The notes under the pieces are model-generated. The model saw only the letters and a program-made list of their open reading frames with translations, ran no database searches and was not told the DNA's origin. Both the position numbers and the translations under genes were made by a program. A DNA stretch of 64,000 nt from Pseudomonas sp. FP198 (lineage in GTDB: Bacteria; Pseudomonadota; Gammaproteobacteria; Pseudomonadales; Pseudomonadaceae): the NCBI RefSeq assembly GCF_030687895.1, contig NZ_CP117452.1:3117501-3181500 (forward strand). The letters run 5' to 3'. This document shows, piece after piece, positions 14,940-24,023 of this stretch. Position 1 is the first letter of the stretch. Every line of letters begins with the position of its first letter.

Positions 14940-17812
14940 CGGCGCACCTCGGCTTTCTCGGCGTGACGACGTTCCTTCAGCAAGCGCCGCTGTTCATCGC
15001 TGAAGGCCTGATACCGCTTCTGCCATTCGGAAGGCTGGCTGACCCGCACAATTTCCACCGCCGTGACTTTGTATTCCGGGCAGTTGGTGGCCCAGTCCGA
15101 GTTGTCGGTGGTGATCACGTTGGCCCCGGACTCGGGAAAGTGGAAGGTGGTGTAGACCACCCCCGGCGCCACCCGCTCGGTGACCCTGGCGCGCAGCACC
15201 GTCTGCCCGGCGCGACTGCTGATACCGACCCAATCGTCCTCGGCGATGCCGCGATTCTCAGCGTCGGTCGGGTGGATTTCCAGGCGATCCTCCTCGTGCC
15301 ACGCCACGTTGTCGGTGCGCCGGGTCTGGGCGCCGACGTTGTACTGGCTGAGGATCCGTCCGGTGGTCAGCAGCAGCGGATAACGGCCATTGACCTTCTC
15401 CTCGGTGGGCACATAGCCGGTGAGCATGAAGCGCCCTTTGCCGCGCACGAATTGGTCGATGTGCATGGTCGGCGTGCCGTCCGGCGCGGCATCGTTGCAC
15501 GGCCACTGCAAGCTGCCGTGACGCTCCAGTTCGGCGTAGCTGACACGGCTGAAGGTCGGCGTCAGGCGGGCGATTTCATCCATGATTTCCGAAGGGTGGT
15601 TGTAGTGCATCTTGTAGCCCAGGGCATCGGCCAAGGCGATGGTGGCTTCCCAGTCGGCCTTTCCGGCCAACGGGTCCATGACCTTGCGAACCCGGGAGAT
15701 ACGGCGTTCGGCGTTGGTGAAGGTACCGTCCTTCTCGAGGAACGAGCTGCCCGGCAGGAACACATGGGCAAACTTGGCCGTTTCGTTGAGGAAGATGTCC
15801 TGCACGATCACGCATTCCAGAGCCGTCAGCGCCGCAGTCACATGCTGGGTGTTGGGATCGCTCTGGGCGATGTCCTCGCCCTGGCAGTAAAGCGCCTTGA
15901 AGGTGCCGTCCAGCGCCGCCTCGAACATGTTCGGGATGCGCAGGCCCGGATCGGGTTGCAACGTCACGTTCCAGGCCTGCTCGAACTGGGTACGAACCGC
16001 TTCGTTGGAGATGTGCCGATAGCCGGGCAGCTCGTGGGGGAACGAGCCCATGTCGCAGGAACCCTGGACGTTGTTCTGCCCACGCAGCGGGTTCACCCCG
16101 ACGCCCTCGCGGCCGATATTGCCAGTGGCCATGGCGAGGTTGGCGATGCCCATCACCGAGGTGCTGCCCTGGCTGTGTTCGGTGACACCGAGGCCGTAGT
16201 AGATGGCCGCGTTGCCGCCGGTGGCGTAGAGCCGCGCGGCGGCGCGGATGTGTTCGGCCGGCACACCGCACACCGGGCCGAGGATCTCGGGGGCATTTTC
16301 CGGCAAGCTGACGAAGTCGCGCCAACGGGCGAAATCTGTCGCCTCGCAACGCTCCTTGACGAAAGGCTCGTCGACCAGCCCCTCGGTGACAATCACGTGG
16401 GCCAACGCGTTGAGCATCGCCACGTTGGTGCCCGGGCGCAGCTGCAGATGCAGCTCGGCACGGGCGTGAGGCGAATCCACCAGGTCGATGCGTCGCGGGT
16501 CGATGACAATCAACCGCGCGCCCTGGCGCAGGCGGCGCTTGAGCTGGGAACCGAACACCGGGTGCGCATCGGTGGGGTTGGCGCCCATCACCATGATCAC
16601 GTCGGCCTTCATCACCGAATCGAAATTCTGCGTACCGGCCGATTCGCCCAGCGTTTGCTTGAGGCCATAACCGGTCGGCGAATGGCAGACCCGCGCGCAG
16701 GTGTCGACGTTGTTGTTGCCGAACGCCGTGCGCACCAGTTTCTGCACCAGGTAGGTTTCTTCGTTGGTGCAGCGGCTGGAGGTGATACCGCCGATGGAAT
16801 CGCGCCCGTACTTGAGCTGGATGCGCCGCAGTTCGCTGGCGGCGTAGGTGACCGCCTCCTCCCAGCTGACTTCCTGCCACGGGTCGCTGATGCGCTTGCG
16901 GATCATCGGCTTGGTGATGCGGTCCGGGTGCGTCGCGTAGCCCCAGGCGAAGCGGCCCTTGACGCAGGAGTGGCCGTGGTTGGCCTGGCCGTTCTTGTCC
17001 GGGACCATGCGCACCAGTTGTTCGCCTTTCATCTCGGCGCGGAACGAGCAGCCCACGCCGCAATAGGCGCAGGTGGTGACGACGCTGCGCTCCGGCTGGC
17101 CGATTTCGACGACGCTCTTGTCGATCAGCGTCGCTGTCGGGCAGGCCTGGACGCAGGCGCCGCAGGACACGCATTCGGAGTCGAGGAAGTTGTCACCGCC
17201 GGCCGCTTCGACACGGGAATCAAAGCCGCGTCCGCTGATGGTCAGGGCGAAGGTGCCCTGGATTTCCTCGCAGGCACGCACGCAGCGGCTGCAAACGATG
17301 CACTTGCTCGGGTCGTAGTCGAAATAAGGGTTGGACACGTCCTTGGCTTCGACCAGGTGATTGGCGCCTTCGTAGCCGTAGCGCACCTCGCGCAAGCCCA
17401 CCTGCCCGGCCACGGTCTGCAATTCGCAGTTGCCATTGGCCGGGCATGTCAGGCAGTCCAGCGGGTGATCGGAGATGTACAGCTCCATCACGTTGCGACG
17501 CAGGGTGGCGAGCTTTGAGGTCTGGGTGCGGACCACCATGCCGTCGGTCACCGGCGTGGTGCACGAGGCCGGGTAACCGCGCATGCCGTCGATCTCCACC
17601 AGGCACATACGGCAGGAGCCGAAGGCTTCCATGCTGTCGGTGGCGCACAGTTTCGGGATGGTGGTTCCGAGCAAGGCCGCCGCGCGCATCACCGATGTGC
17701 CAGAGGGAACGCTGATTTCACGGCCATCGATGGTCAGGCTGACCTGCACGTCGCTTACCCGGGCCGGGGTGCCCAGGTCGATGTCGCTGGCTGGATCGAA
17801 GATATTGATCAT
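14936..17812 (-). CDS. fdsA: NAD-dependent formate dehydrogenase alpha subunit (molybdenum, multi-FeS)
   Basis: 958-residue catalytic subunit oxidising formate to CO2. N-terminal [2Fe-2S] domain (Cys56, 67, 70, 84), a His-Cys3 cluster (His116, Cys120, 123, 129), two ferredoxin clusters (Cys171/174/177/181 and Cys214/217/220/224) and a fourth cluster (Cys248/251/255/283). The bis-MGD domain follows, with the Mo ligand Cys376 and neighbouring His377 in RVCHSPTGYGL, and a C-terminal molybdopterin-dinucleotide-binding domain. The real start is ATG 17812, overlapping fdsB by four bases; upstream in-frame sequence is fdsB antiframe. All cofactor ligands expected for the soluble NAD-linked type are present. 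Confidence 0.95.
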   Translation of the reverse strand: MINIFDPASDIDLGTPARVSDVQVSLTIDGREISVPSGTSVMRAAALLGTTIPKLCATDSMEAFGSCRMCLVEIDGMRGYPASCTTPVTDGMVVRTQTSKLATLRRNVMELYISDHPLDCLTCPANGNCELQTVAGQVGLREVRYGYEGANHLVEAKDVSNPYFDYDPSKCIVCSRCVRACEEIQGTFALTISGRGFDSRVEAAGGDNFLDSECVSCGACVQACPTATLIDKSVVEIGQPERSVVTTCAYCGVGCSFRAEMKGEQLVRMVPDKNGQANHGHSCVKGRFAWGYATHPDRITKPMIRKRISDPWQEVSWEEAVTYAASELRRIQLKYGRDSIGGITSSRCTNEETYLVQKLVRTAFGNNNVDTCARVCHSPTGYGLKQTLGESAGTQNFDSVMKADVIMVMGANPTDAHPVFGSQLKRRLRQGARLIVIDPRRIDLVDSPHARAELHLQLRPGTNVAMLNALAHVIVTEGLVDEPFVKERCEATDFARWRDFVSLPENAPEILGPVCGVPAEHIRAAARLYATGGNAAIYYGLGVTEHSQGSTSVMGIANLAMATGNIGREGVGVNPLRGQNNVQGSCDMGSFPHELPGYRHISNEAVRTQFEQAWNVTLQPDPGLRIPNMFEAALDGTFKALYCQGEDIAQSDPNTQHVTAALTALECVIVQDIFLNETAKFAHVFLPGSSFLEKDGTFTNAERRISRVRKVMDPLAGKADWEATIALADALGYKMHYNHPSEIMDEIARLTPTFSRVSYAELERHGSLQWPCNDAAPDGTPTMHIDQFVRGKGRFMLTGYVPTEEKVNGRYPLLLTTGRILSQYNVGAQTRRTDNVAWHEEDRLEIHPTDAENRGIAEDDWVGISSRAGQTVLRARVTERVAPGVVYTTFHFPESGANVITTDNSDWATNCPEYKVTAVEIVRVSQPSEWQKRYQAFSDEQRRLLKERRHAEKAEVRR

Positions 17813-19368
17813 TGGTCGGCCTCCGTGGTCGCCAGACCGAAGTCGGCGGGGAAGTACTTGAGGGCACTGGCGACGGGGTAGGACGTCATCCCACCGAGGG
17901 CACAGAGCGAGCCGTATTGCAGGGTGTCGCAAAGGTCTTGCAGCAACGCCGCCTGTTCCTGGCGGGCGTTGGCATCGGTGCTGGCGATCAAGCGATCCAC
18001 CACCTCGACGCCACGGGTCGAACCGATGCGACACGGCGTGCATTTGCCACAGGACTCCTCGGCGCAGAATTGCAAGGCGAACCGGGCCATCCGGGCCATG
18101 TCCAGGCTGTCGTCGGCAACCACCACGCCGCCGTGGCCGAGCATCGCGCCCATGGCGGCGAACGCTTCGTAGTCCAGCGGTGTGTCGAACTGCGCGGGTG
18201 GTACCCACGCGCCCAGCGGGCCGCCGACTTGCGCGGCCTTCAACGGACGACCGCTGGCGGTGCCGCCGCCATACTTTTCCACCAACTCGCGCAGGCTCAG
18301 GCCAAATGCCCGCTCCACCAGCCCGCCGCGACGAACGTTGCCGGCCAGCTGGAACGGCATGGTGCCCAGTGAGCGGCCCATGCCGAAGTCCCGGTAGAAC
18401 TGCGCGCCCTTCTCCAGAATTACCGGCACCGAGGCCAGGGTCACCACGTTATGAACCAGCGTCGGCAAGCCGAACAGGCCCTGCAACGCCGGCAGCGGCG
18501 GCTTGGCGCGCACCATCCCGCGCTTGCCTTCGAGAGATTCCAGCAGCGCTGTTTCTTCGCCACAGATGTAAGCGCCGGCGCCGACTCGCACTTCCAGCTC
18601 GAAGGCGCGACCACTGCCGCCGACATCGGCGCCCAGGTAACCGGCCTCGCGGGCGATGTGCAGCGCTTCGTTCAGCGTGCTGACGGCGTCCGGGTATTCC
18701 GAGCGCACATAGATGTAGCCCATGGTGGCGCCCACCGAGATCCCGGCGATAACCATGCCTTCGATCAGCAGGAACGGATCGCCTTCCATCAGCATGCGGT
18801 CGGCGAACGTACCGGAGTCGCCTTCGTCGGCATTGCAGACCACGTATTTTTGCGGGCCCGGTGCGTCGCGCACGGTGCGCCACTTGATGCCTGCCGGGAA
18901 CGCCGCGCCGCCCCGGCCGCGCAGGCCGGAATCGAGTACTTGGGCAACCACCTCGGCGCCGTCCATCCGGATCGCCCGGGCCAGGCCGAGGAACCCGCCT
19001 TTGGCCCGATAGTCATCGAGGGACAAGGGCCGGGTGATGCCGGCACGCGCAAACAACAGGCGCTGCTGGCTTTTCAGGTAAGCAATGTTCTCCACCAGCC
19101 CCAAGGCCGAAGGATGGCCGCCCGGGTCGTGGCCAAGCGCATCGAGCAGGCCTGGCACGTCTTGCGCGGTGACCGGGCCAAACCCCAACCGCCCTTCGGG
19201 CGTTTCAAGCTCTACCAAGGGTTCCAGCCAATACAGCCCGCGAGAGCTGGTGCGCAACACTTCAAGCGGCAATTGCCGACGCTCGGCCTCGCGCACCAGC
19301 GCATCCGCCACCTGGTCCGCACCAACGGCGCGGGCCACTGAATCACGGGGAATGCAGAGGGTCAGCAT
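17809..19368 (-). CDS. fdsB: NAD-dependent formate dehydrogenase beta subunit (FMN, NADH-binding)
   Basis: 519 residues, related to NuoF/HoxF. N-terminal thioredoxin-like region, the FMN/NADH glycine-rich stretches GLRGRGGAAFPAGIKW and GAGAYICGEETALLESLEG, and a C-terminal [4Fe-4S] site in EESCGKCTPCRIG with a later Cys in YGSLCALGG. It passes electrons from FdsA clusters to NAD+. GGAGG lies upstream of ATG 19368, which overlaps the fdsG stop by seven bases. Confidence 0.95.
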   Translation of the reverse strand: MLTLCIPRDSVARAVGADQVADALVREAERRQLPLEVLRTSSRGLYWLEPLVELETPEGRLGFGPVTAQDVPGLLDALGHDPGGHPSALGLVENIAYLKSQQRLLFARAGITRPLSLDDYRAKGGFLGLARAIRMDGAEVVAQVLDSGLRGRGGAAFPAGIKWRTVRDAPGPQKYVVCNADEGDSGTFADRMLMEGDPFLLIEGMVIAGISVGATMGYIYVRSEYPDAVSTLNEALHIAREAGYLGADVGGSGRAFELEVRVGAGAYICGEETALLESLEGKRGMVRAKPPLPALQGLFGLPTLVHNVVTLASVPVILEKGAQFYRDFGMGRSLGTMPFQLAGNVRRGGLVERAFGLSLRELVEKYGGGTASGRPLKAAQVGGPLGAWVPPAQFDTPLDYEAFAAMGAMLGHGGVVVADDSLDMARMARFALQFCAEESCGKCTPCRIGSTRGVEVVDRLIASTDANARQEQAALLQDLCDTLQYGSLCALGGMTSYPVASALKYFPADFGLATTEADQ

Positions 19369-19844
19369 GGGCCATCCTCCAGGCAACCGTTCACCAACTG
19401 GCGCAGGCGCTCCGGGGTCAGCCGTGCGTGCAGTTCCCCATCCAGCTCCAGGGCCGGCGAGCACACGCAGGCGCCCAGGCAATAGACCGGCCGCAGGCTG
19501 ATCGCCCCGTCGGCACTGGTGCCGTGATCGTCCAGCGCCAATTGTTCGCGCAACTGCGCAGCCAGGCCTTCGGCCCCCATGCTCTGGCACGACTCCGCCC
19601 GGCACAGGCGCAGGGTATGGCGCGCCGGCGGCGTGGTGCGAAAGTCATGGTAGAAGCTGATTACCCCGCGCACTTCAGCCTGGCTGAGATTGAGGGCATG
19701 GGCGATTTCAGGGACGGCGGCGTCGGGAACGTACCCGTAACCTTCCTGGATGGCATGAAGGATGGGCAACAAGGCACCGGGGGTGTCCTTCTTGCGCGCC
19801 AGCACGCTGTGAATCAGAGGCAGGTGAAGCGTCTCATCAGGCAT
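19362..19844 (-). CDS. fdsG: NAD-dependent formate dehydrogenase gamma subunit ([2Fe-2S])
   Basis: 160-residue NuoE-like subunit with the thioredoxin-fold [2Fe-2S] ligands C-x4-C (CRAESC) and C-x3-C (CLGAC). ATG 19844 with GAGGT upstream is preferred over an upstream Arg-rich start at 19892. First gene of fdsGBA-D, all four overlapping by 4-7 bases, so expression is tightly coupled. Confidence 0.93.
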   Translation of the reverse strand: MPDETLHLPLIHSVLARKKDTPGALLPILHAIQEGYGYVPDAAVPEIAHALNLSQAEVRGVISFYHDFRTTPPARHTLRLCRAESCQSMGAEGLAAQLREQLALDDHGTSADGAISLRPVYCLGACVCSPALELDGELHARLTPERLRQLVNGCLEDGPC

Positions 19845-20153
19845 AAACGTACCTCGGCATCTCGAACGACACCGCCGCGTGGCGGTAGTCATCCGGAGTC
19901 TTGGCTAGGGCGTGCGGCCCACGTCACGGTAGCGTGGCAATCCGGTCGCCATTCTTGCTCTCCGGCCAGATGTCTTTGGCGCACCTGGTCCGGGGCATCT
20001 TCACAGCTTGCCACTCCCGGGGGGCGGCGATTGCACGTGGACGACGAAACGTGTTCTGAAAGCGACTATTGGTTAGCTTGCTTTTCGAAAAAACCGTTCC
20101 TGACAAGATAGACGATGCAACGACTTTCTGACGGTCCCCAGCAATCGCCAGTG
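19845..20153. other. Non-coding stretch upstream of fdsG
   Basis: 309 bases between the LysR gene at 20154 and fdsG. It must hold the fds promoter. I see a small CCGCC/GGCGG hairpin near 19873 and a TTTTCGAAAA palindrome near 20084, but no convincing -35/-10 pair or named operator. Confidence 0.4.
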
Positions 20154-21047
20154 TCAGTTGACGTTACGCAATGCATTGGCAACCAATGTAAACGCGGGCG
20201 ACGGTTGCCGTCGGCTGGGGTAGTAAAGGTAGTACCCGGGAAACGGCGGGCACCAATCCTCCAGTACGCGCACCAGCCGGCCCGCCTGGAGATGCGGTTC
20301 GAATTCCTCCTCAGGCAAGTACGCCACCCCCAATCCGGCCAATGCGGCTTCGACGAGGTGCGTCGAGGTGTTGAAGATCAGTTGACCGTCCACCCGGACG
20401 TTCACTTCCTTGCCGCGCCGCTCGAAATCCCAGACGTATAGCCCACCCGACGTCGGCATACGCTGGTTGATGCAGCGATGGCCGAGCAGGTCGCGCGGGC
20501 TCCTGGGAATGGCGCAACTGGCGAAGTATTCAGGTGAAGCAACAGCCGCCATCCGCAACGCAGGGCCTATCGGCACGGCCACCATGTCTTTGTCGATGGT
20601 ATCGCCCAGGCGCACCCCCGCATCAAAGCGATCCGCGACGATGTCCCGGAACCCGTAACACACATCGAACTCGACGTTGATGTCCGGGTACTCGTGCAGC
20701 AATCCGGTCAGCTTGGGCAGCAAGGTCGTGCGTAATACGTGATCGCCACAGGTGATGCGCACGGTGCCAGCGGGCTTGTCGCGCATTTCCGTGAGCCTGT
20801 CCAGCTCGGTTTCTATTTCATCGAAACGATTACCGATGGCTTGCAGCAACCGTTCGCCGGCGATGGTTGGCGATACGCTGCGGGTGGTTCGCGTCAGCAA
20901 GCGGATCTGCAAACGCGCCTCCAGGCCACTGATCGCCTGGCTCAGCGCCGACTGGGTGACGCCTAATGCACCGGCAGCACGGGTAAAACTGCCTTCCCTC
21001 GCCACGGTGACGAAAGACAGCAGATCGTTGAGATTACGTTTGACCAT
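20154..21047 (-). CDS. LysR-family transcriptional regulator
   Basis: 297 residues with N-terminal winged helix-turn-helix (VAREGSFTRAAGALGVTQSALS) and a substrate-binding domain ending [17 protein letters not shown], typical of the large CrgA/DsdC-like proteobacterial LysR group. ATG 21047 is preferred over 21062. It is divergent from the lipoprotein/hydrolase pair starting at 21146, its most likely target; it also precedes fdsG in the same direction, but a 309-bp gap argues against co-transcription. About half its residues match the second LysR at 24024 by eye, so the two are paralogues. Confidence 0.88.
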   Translation of the reverse strand: MVKRNLNDLLSFVTVAREGSFTRAAGALGVTQSALSQAISGLEARLQIRLLTRTTRSVSPTIAGERLLQAIGNRFDEIETELDRLTEMRDKPAGTVRITCGDHVLRTTLLPKLTGLLHEYPDINVEFDVCYGFRDIVADRFDAGVRLGDTIDKDMVAVPIGPALRMAAVASPEYFASCAIPRSPRDLLGHRCINQRMPTSGGLYVWDFERRGKEVNVRVDGQLIFNTSTHLVEAALAGLGVAYLPEEEFEPHLQAGRLVRVLEDWCPPFPGYYLYYPSRRQPSPAFTLVANALRNVN

Positions 21048-21145
21048 GGCGAAGCACTTCAAGAGCTATTGATTAGCCATGCTTATAGCCTTGTTAAGTA
21101 CTCATTAGCTAGTCGCATCAGTGCTCGCGCGTCACCATGGGCCCC

Positions 21146-21619
21146 ATGAACAGAACCCGATACAGAACCCCGATGCGCTCTGCCAGCCTTGGTTTGCTGG
21201 CCTCTTTGCTCATGCTTGGCAGCTGTATGGCCGGGAGCGATGCCGCGTCGGCCTCTTTGACAGCGGAGAAACCTGACATGTGGATGACCGTCGGCGAACA
21301 ACGCTTTGCCATCACCTTGGCCGATGCCACCGCAGCCCAATCGCTTGCCGCGTTAGCCCCGCTGACGCTGGAGATGAGCGATCTCCACCGCAACGAAAAA
21401 TACGCCACCCTCCCCCGAGCGCTGCCCGTCCAGGCGAGCCGGCCGGGAACAATCCGCAACGGCGACCTGATGCTGTATGGCAAGGACACCCTGGTCGTCT
21501 TCTACAAGGACTTCAACTCAACCTACGCGTACACGCGCCTGGGCCACGTGAACGACACCTCAAAACTGGCTCAAGCGCTGGGCCAGGGGACGGTGCAAGT
21601 GACGTTCTCCTACGATTGA
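21146..21619 (+). CDS. Exported cyclophilin-like-fold lipoprotein
   Basis: 157 residues. N-terminal signal with lipobox-like LMLGSCMAG, then a domain resembling the bacterial cyclophilin-like fold: MWMTVGEQRFAITLADATA, LPLTLEMSDLHRNEKYATLP-type sequence and NGDLMLYGKDTLVVFYKDF. Members' function is uncharacterised. Start is uncertain (ATG at 21137, 21146 or 21173; none with a strong ribosome site); 21173 would still leave an intact signal peptide. It is 25 bp upstream of the exported hydrolase. Confidence 0.75.
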   Translation: MNRTRYRTPMRSASLGLLASLLMLGSCMAGSDAASASLTAEKPDMWMTVGEQRFAITLADATAAQSLAALAPLTLEMSDLHRNEKYATLPRALPVQASRPGTIRNGDLMLYGKDTLVVFYKDFNSTYAYTRLGHVNDTSKLAQALGQGTVQVTFSYD

Positions 21620-21644
21620 TGCCTACGCATCGACAGGACCTCCC

Positions 21645-22673
21645 ATGAAAAAGATCCTCGTTTTGTTGACCCTTCTCGTCAGTTCGCTCTCAGCGATAGG
21701 AGCCGATATGTCCCACGGCGCAGACAATTTTTATACCAGTGATGAAGTGACCGTACAGAAGGTCAACTTCAAGAACCAATACCAGATGGACGTGGCGGGC
21801 AACCTGTTCATTCCGAAAAAGCTCAATGGCAAGACCCGCAATCCGGCGATCGTCGTCGGCCATCCGATGGGAGCGGTGAAGGAGCAAAGCGCCAATCTGT
21901 ATGCCACCAAGCTGGCGGAAAAAGGCTTCGTGACCCTTTCCCTGGATCTGTCGTTCTGGGGCGAAAGCGCGGGACGACCGCGCAATGCAGTCTCGCCGGA
22001 TATCTATGCCGAGGACTTCAGCGCGGCGGTGGACTTTCTCAGTGCCCAACCCTTTGTCGACAAGGAACGCATTGGCGCTCTCGGCATCTGTGGCAGCGGC
22101 AGCTTCGTGATCAGCGCCGCCAAGATCGACCCGCGCATGAAAGCCATCGCAACCGTGAGCATGTACGACATGGGCGGCGTCAATCGCAACGGATTGAAGC
22201 ACTCCCAAACGCTGGATCAACGCCGCGCCATCATCGCCCAAGCCACCCAGCAGCGTAATGTCGAGTTCGCCGGTGGCGAAACGCTCTACACCAGCGGCAC
22301 CGTGCATCAACTGGACGAAAACACCCATCCTATCCAGCGTGAATTCTTCGATTTCTACCGCACGCCCCGCGGCGAATTCACGCCTGCCAGCTCTTCCAGG
22401 GACCTGACCACGCACCCGACGCTGACCAGCAACGTCAAGTTCATGAACTTCTATCCGCTCAATGACATCGAGACCATCTCGCCTCATCCGATGCTGTTCA
22501 TCGCCGGCGCCGACGCGCACTCCAGGGAGTTCAGCGAAGAGGCCTACAAGCTTGCCGGTCAACCCAAGGAACTGGTCATCATTCCGGGCGCCGGGCATGT
22601 CGATCTTTATGACCGGGTCGATCTGATTCCTTTCGATAAGTTGACGAGTTTCTTCAAGAGCAATTTGAAGTGA
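21645..22673 (+). CDS. Exported alpha/beta hydrolase, dienelactone-hydrolase-like
   Basis: 342 residues with signal peptide MKKILVLLTLLVSSLSAIGA. Core motifs are VVGHPMGAVKEQ, LSFWGESAG and the nucleophile elbow LGICGSGSF, which puts Cys rather than Ser at the centre as in dienelactone hydrolases and YcjY-like proteins; catalytic Asp in FIAGADAHSRE and His in PGAGHVDLYD. Probably secreted to the periplasm with the cyclophilin-like lipoprotein. The substrate is unknown. Confidence 0.8.
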   Translation: MKKILVLLTLLVSSLSAIGADMSHGADNFYTSDEVTVQKVNFKNQYQMDVAGNLFIPKKLNGKTRNPAIVVGHPMGAVKEQSANLYATKLAEKGFVTLSLDLSFWGESAGRPRNAVSPDIYAEDFSAAVDFLSAQPFVDKERIGALGICGSGSFVISAAKIDPRMKAIATVSMYDMGGVNRNGLKHSQTLDQRRAIIAQATQQRNVEFAGGETLYTSGTVHQLDENTHPIQREFFDFYRTPRGEFTPASSSRDLTTHPTLTSNVKFMNFYPLNDIETISPHPMLFIAGADAHSREFSEEAYKLAGQPKELVIIPGAGHVDLYDRVDLIPFDKLTSFFKSNLK

Positions 22674-23069
22674 CGAGAGTGCCTTTCGTAGGACGGCTAA
22701 AATAACGATGCAACCCAAACCATCGAAACTCTGTAATTGCGTTGCTGAATAGACCAAACAACGATCGTCCGCTGCCGTCGTAGCAATCCAGCATAGCGAT
22801 ACCTTAGCGACCACTGTGGTTTGTTCCTGACTAGAGCATGCTTTCTTTCAGTTTCGCCATGTCCTCGCCCGCCTGCGCAGTCATGGTCCGCTTGATCATT
22901 CTGCTTATGGTGACGTTTAGCTGCAAAGATTGCTCGACCGAGGAAGGAACAGATGTGTTGTACGGCGAGCCGCAGCGCGTCGAGGTTTACCAACAAGCCC
23001 CAAAATGCCATCATATCGAATCCGCTAGCAGCTTTGATCGCTCTGACGACAACTCATTAAGGAATATAA
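22674..23069. other. Intergenic stretch without a convincing gene
   Basis: 396 bases between the hydrolase and an AT-rich membrane-protein gene. A minus-strand frame at 22831-22986 reads coherently (ending AQAGEDMAKLKESML) but has no start codon and may be a relic. The AT content rises toward the membrane-protein start. Confidence 0.35.
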
Positions 23070-23828
23070 ATGGCACAAGGTGAAGAACACTCGTCTCGTT
23101 TCTGGGAGTTCTATGCCCTCAGATACAGCGTAGGGGCCATACTGGGCGCGCTCATTTTATTTCTCCTAGTACAAAAAAATAAATCATTATCAAGCCTAAT
23201 TTTTGTGAAACCAGGAGAACCAATTGATTTAATTCAAGTTGGTGTTTTTTTAGGGTTAGGCCTAGTCTATTCTTACTTATCAAGCGCACCAATTCTGGTA
23301 TTTCACGCGGGTCGCTTTTTAATCCCAAAAAAACATGAACGTTTTTTCCGCCCTCCTGAAAAATCAATGATACTATTTCTGGCGTTAAACCTAATATTAC
23401 CCCTAACATTCTTCTTTGTCAGCGCTATGCACTTGGAATTTAAAATCTGGTTTGCGCTGGTGATATTCTTGGCGAGCTCCATTTTTTCAGCCCAACTTAT
23501 TATAATTTACAAATGCCATTCTCAGCGTTCAAAATTATTCCTTTTCTATAGAAATCTCGCAATCAACAGATCCTATTCCAAAGGGGGGATTATTGATTCT
23601 TATAGACATCTTAGAGAGCACGGCAATGCATTTGGCATTGTATTTTTTGAGATGGTTCTGGCGCTTTTTATGTTTGCAGCAACTATGTACTCTAGCACCC
23701 ACAAGCAACCATCAGATATCTTCGAGCCAGCGATTATCTTGTTGATAATCATTTTGGCCTGGATCATACCCGCAATGTTGGTCTGGTTGATCGGCTGCAT
23801 TATTGAGCAGGAGTTTGTTGACTCCTAA
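23070..23828 (+). CDS. Uncharacterised integral membrane protein, AT-rich
   Basis: 252 residues with about six hydrophobic segments (for example VGAILGALILFLLV, LILPLTFFFVSAMHL, WFALVIFLASSIFSAQLIII, AIILLIIILAWIIPAMLVWLI) and a basic cytoplasmic loop near residues 150-175. AAGGA lies ahead of the ATG. The base composition and codon use (AAA, ATA, TTA-rich) differ sharply from all neighbours, so recent horizontal acquisition is likely. No family was recognised, no partner gene lies beside it, and no function is proposed. Confidence 0.7.
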   Translation: MAQGEEHSSRFWEFYALRYSVGAILGALILFLLVQKNKSLSSLIFVKPGEPIDLIQVGVFLGLGLVYSYLSSAPILVFHAGRFLIPKKHERFFRPPEKSMILFLALNLILPLTFFFVSAMHLEFKIWFALVIFLASSIFSAQLIIIYKCHSQRSKLFLFYRNLAINRSYSKGGIIDSYRHLREHGNAFGIVFFEMVLALFMFAATMYSSTHKQPSDIFEPAIILLIIILAWIIPAMLVWLIGCIIEQEFVDS

Positions 23829-24023
23829 TATCAGGACATGCCTAGCCAAGGTCGATTGCATGTCCACGCCTCGTTATAAAATTGGATGACAGAATTCCCT
23901 TTTCCAGATTCGGTTAAGCATCCACAAAATTGAAACGGCGCGCCCGGAGGCATGCTTCAAAGGCGCAACTCATCAATCCGGCAAATGCAATAATCTCACC
24001 CAGCTCATACCAGAGACGGCTCA

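Noticed and set aside
14963..17518. 851-codon plus-strand frame opposite fdsA
   Set aside because: Shadow of fdsA; all cofactor ligands lie in the fdsA frame.
22831..22986. Coherent minus-strand frame ending AQAGEDMAKLKESML
   Set aside because: No start codon or ribosome site in the 51 codons; at most a relic, so not listed as a gene.
22838..23083. 81-codon plus-strand frame before the AT-rich membrane protein gene
   Set aside because: No ribosome site, no family resemblance, and it runs into the start of the membrane-protein gene.
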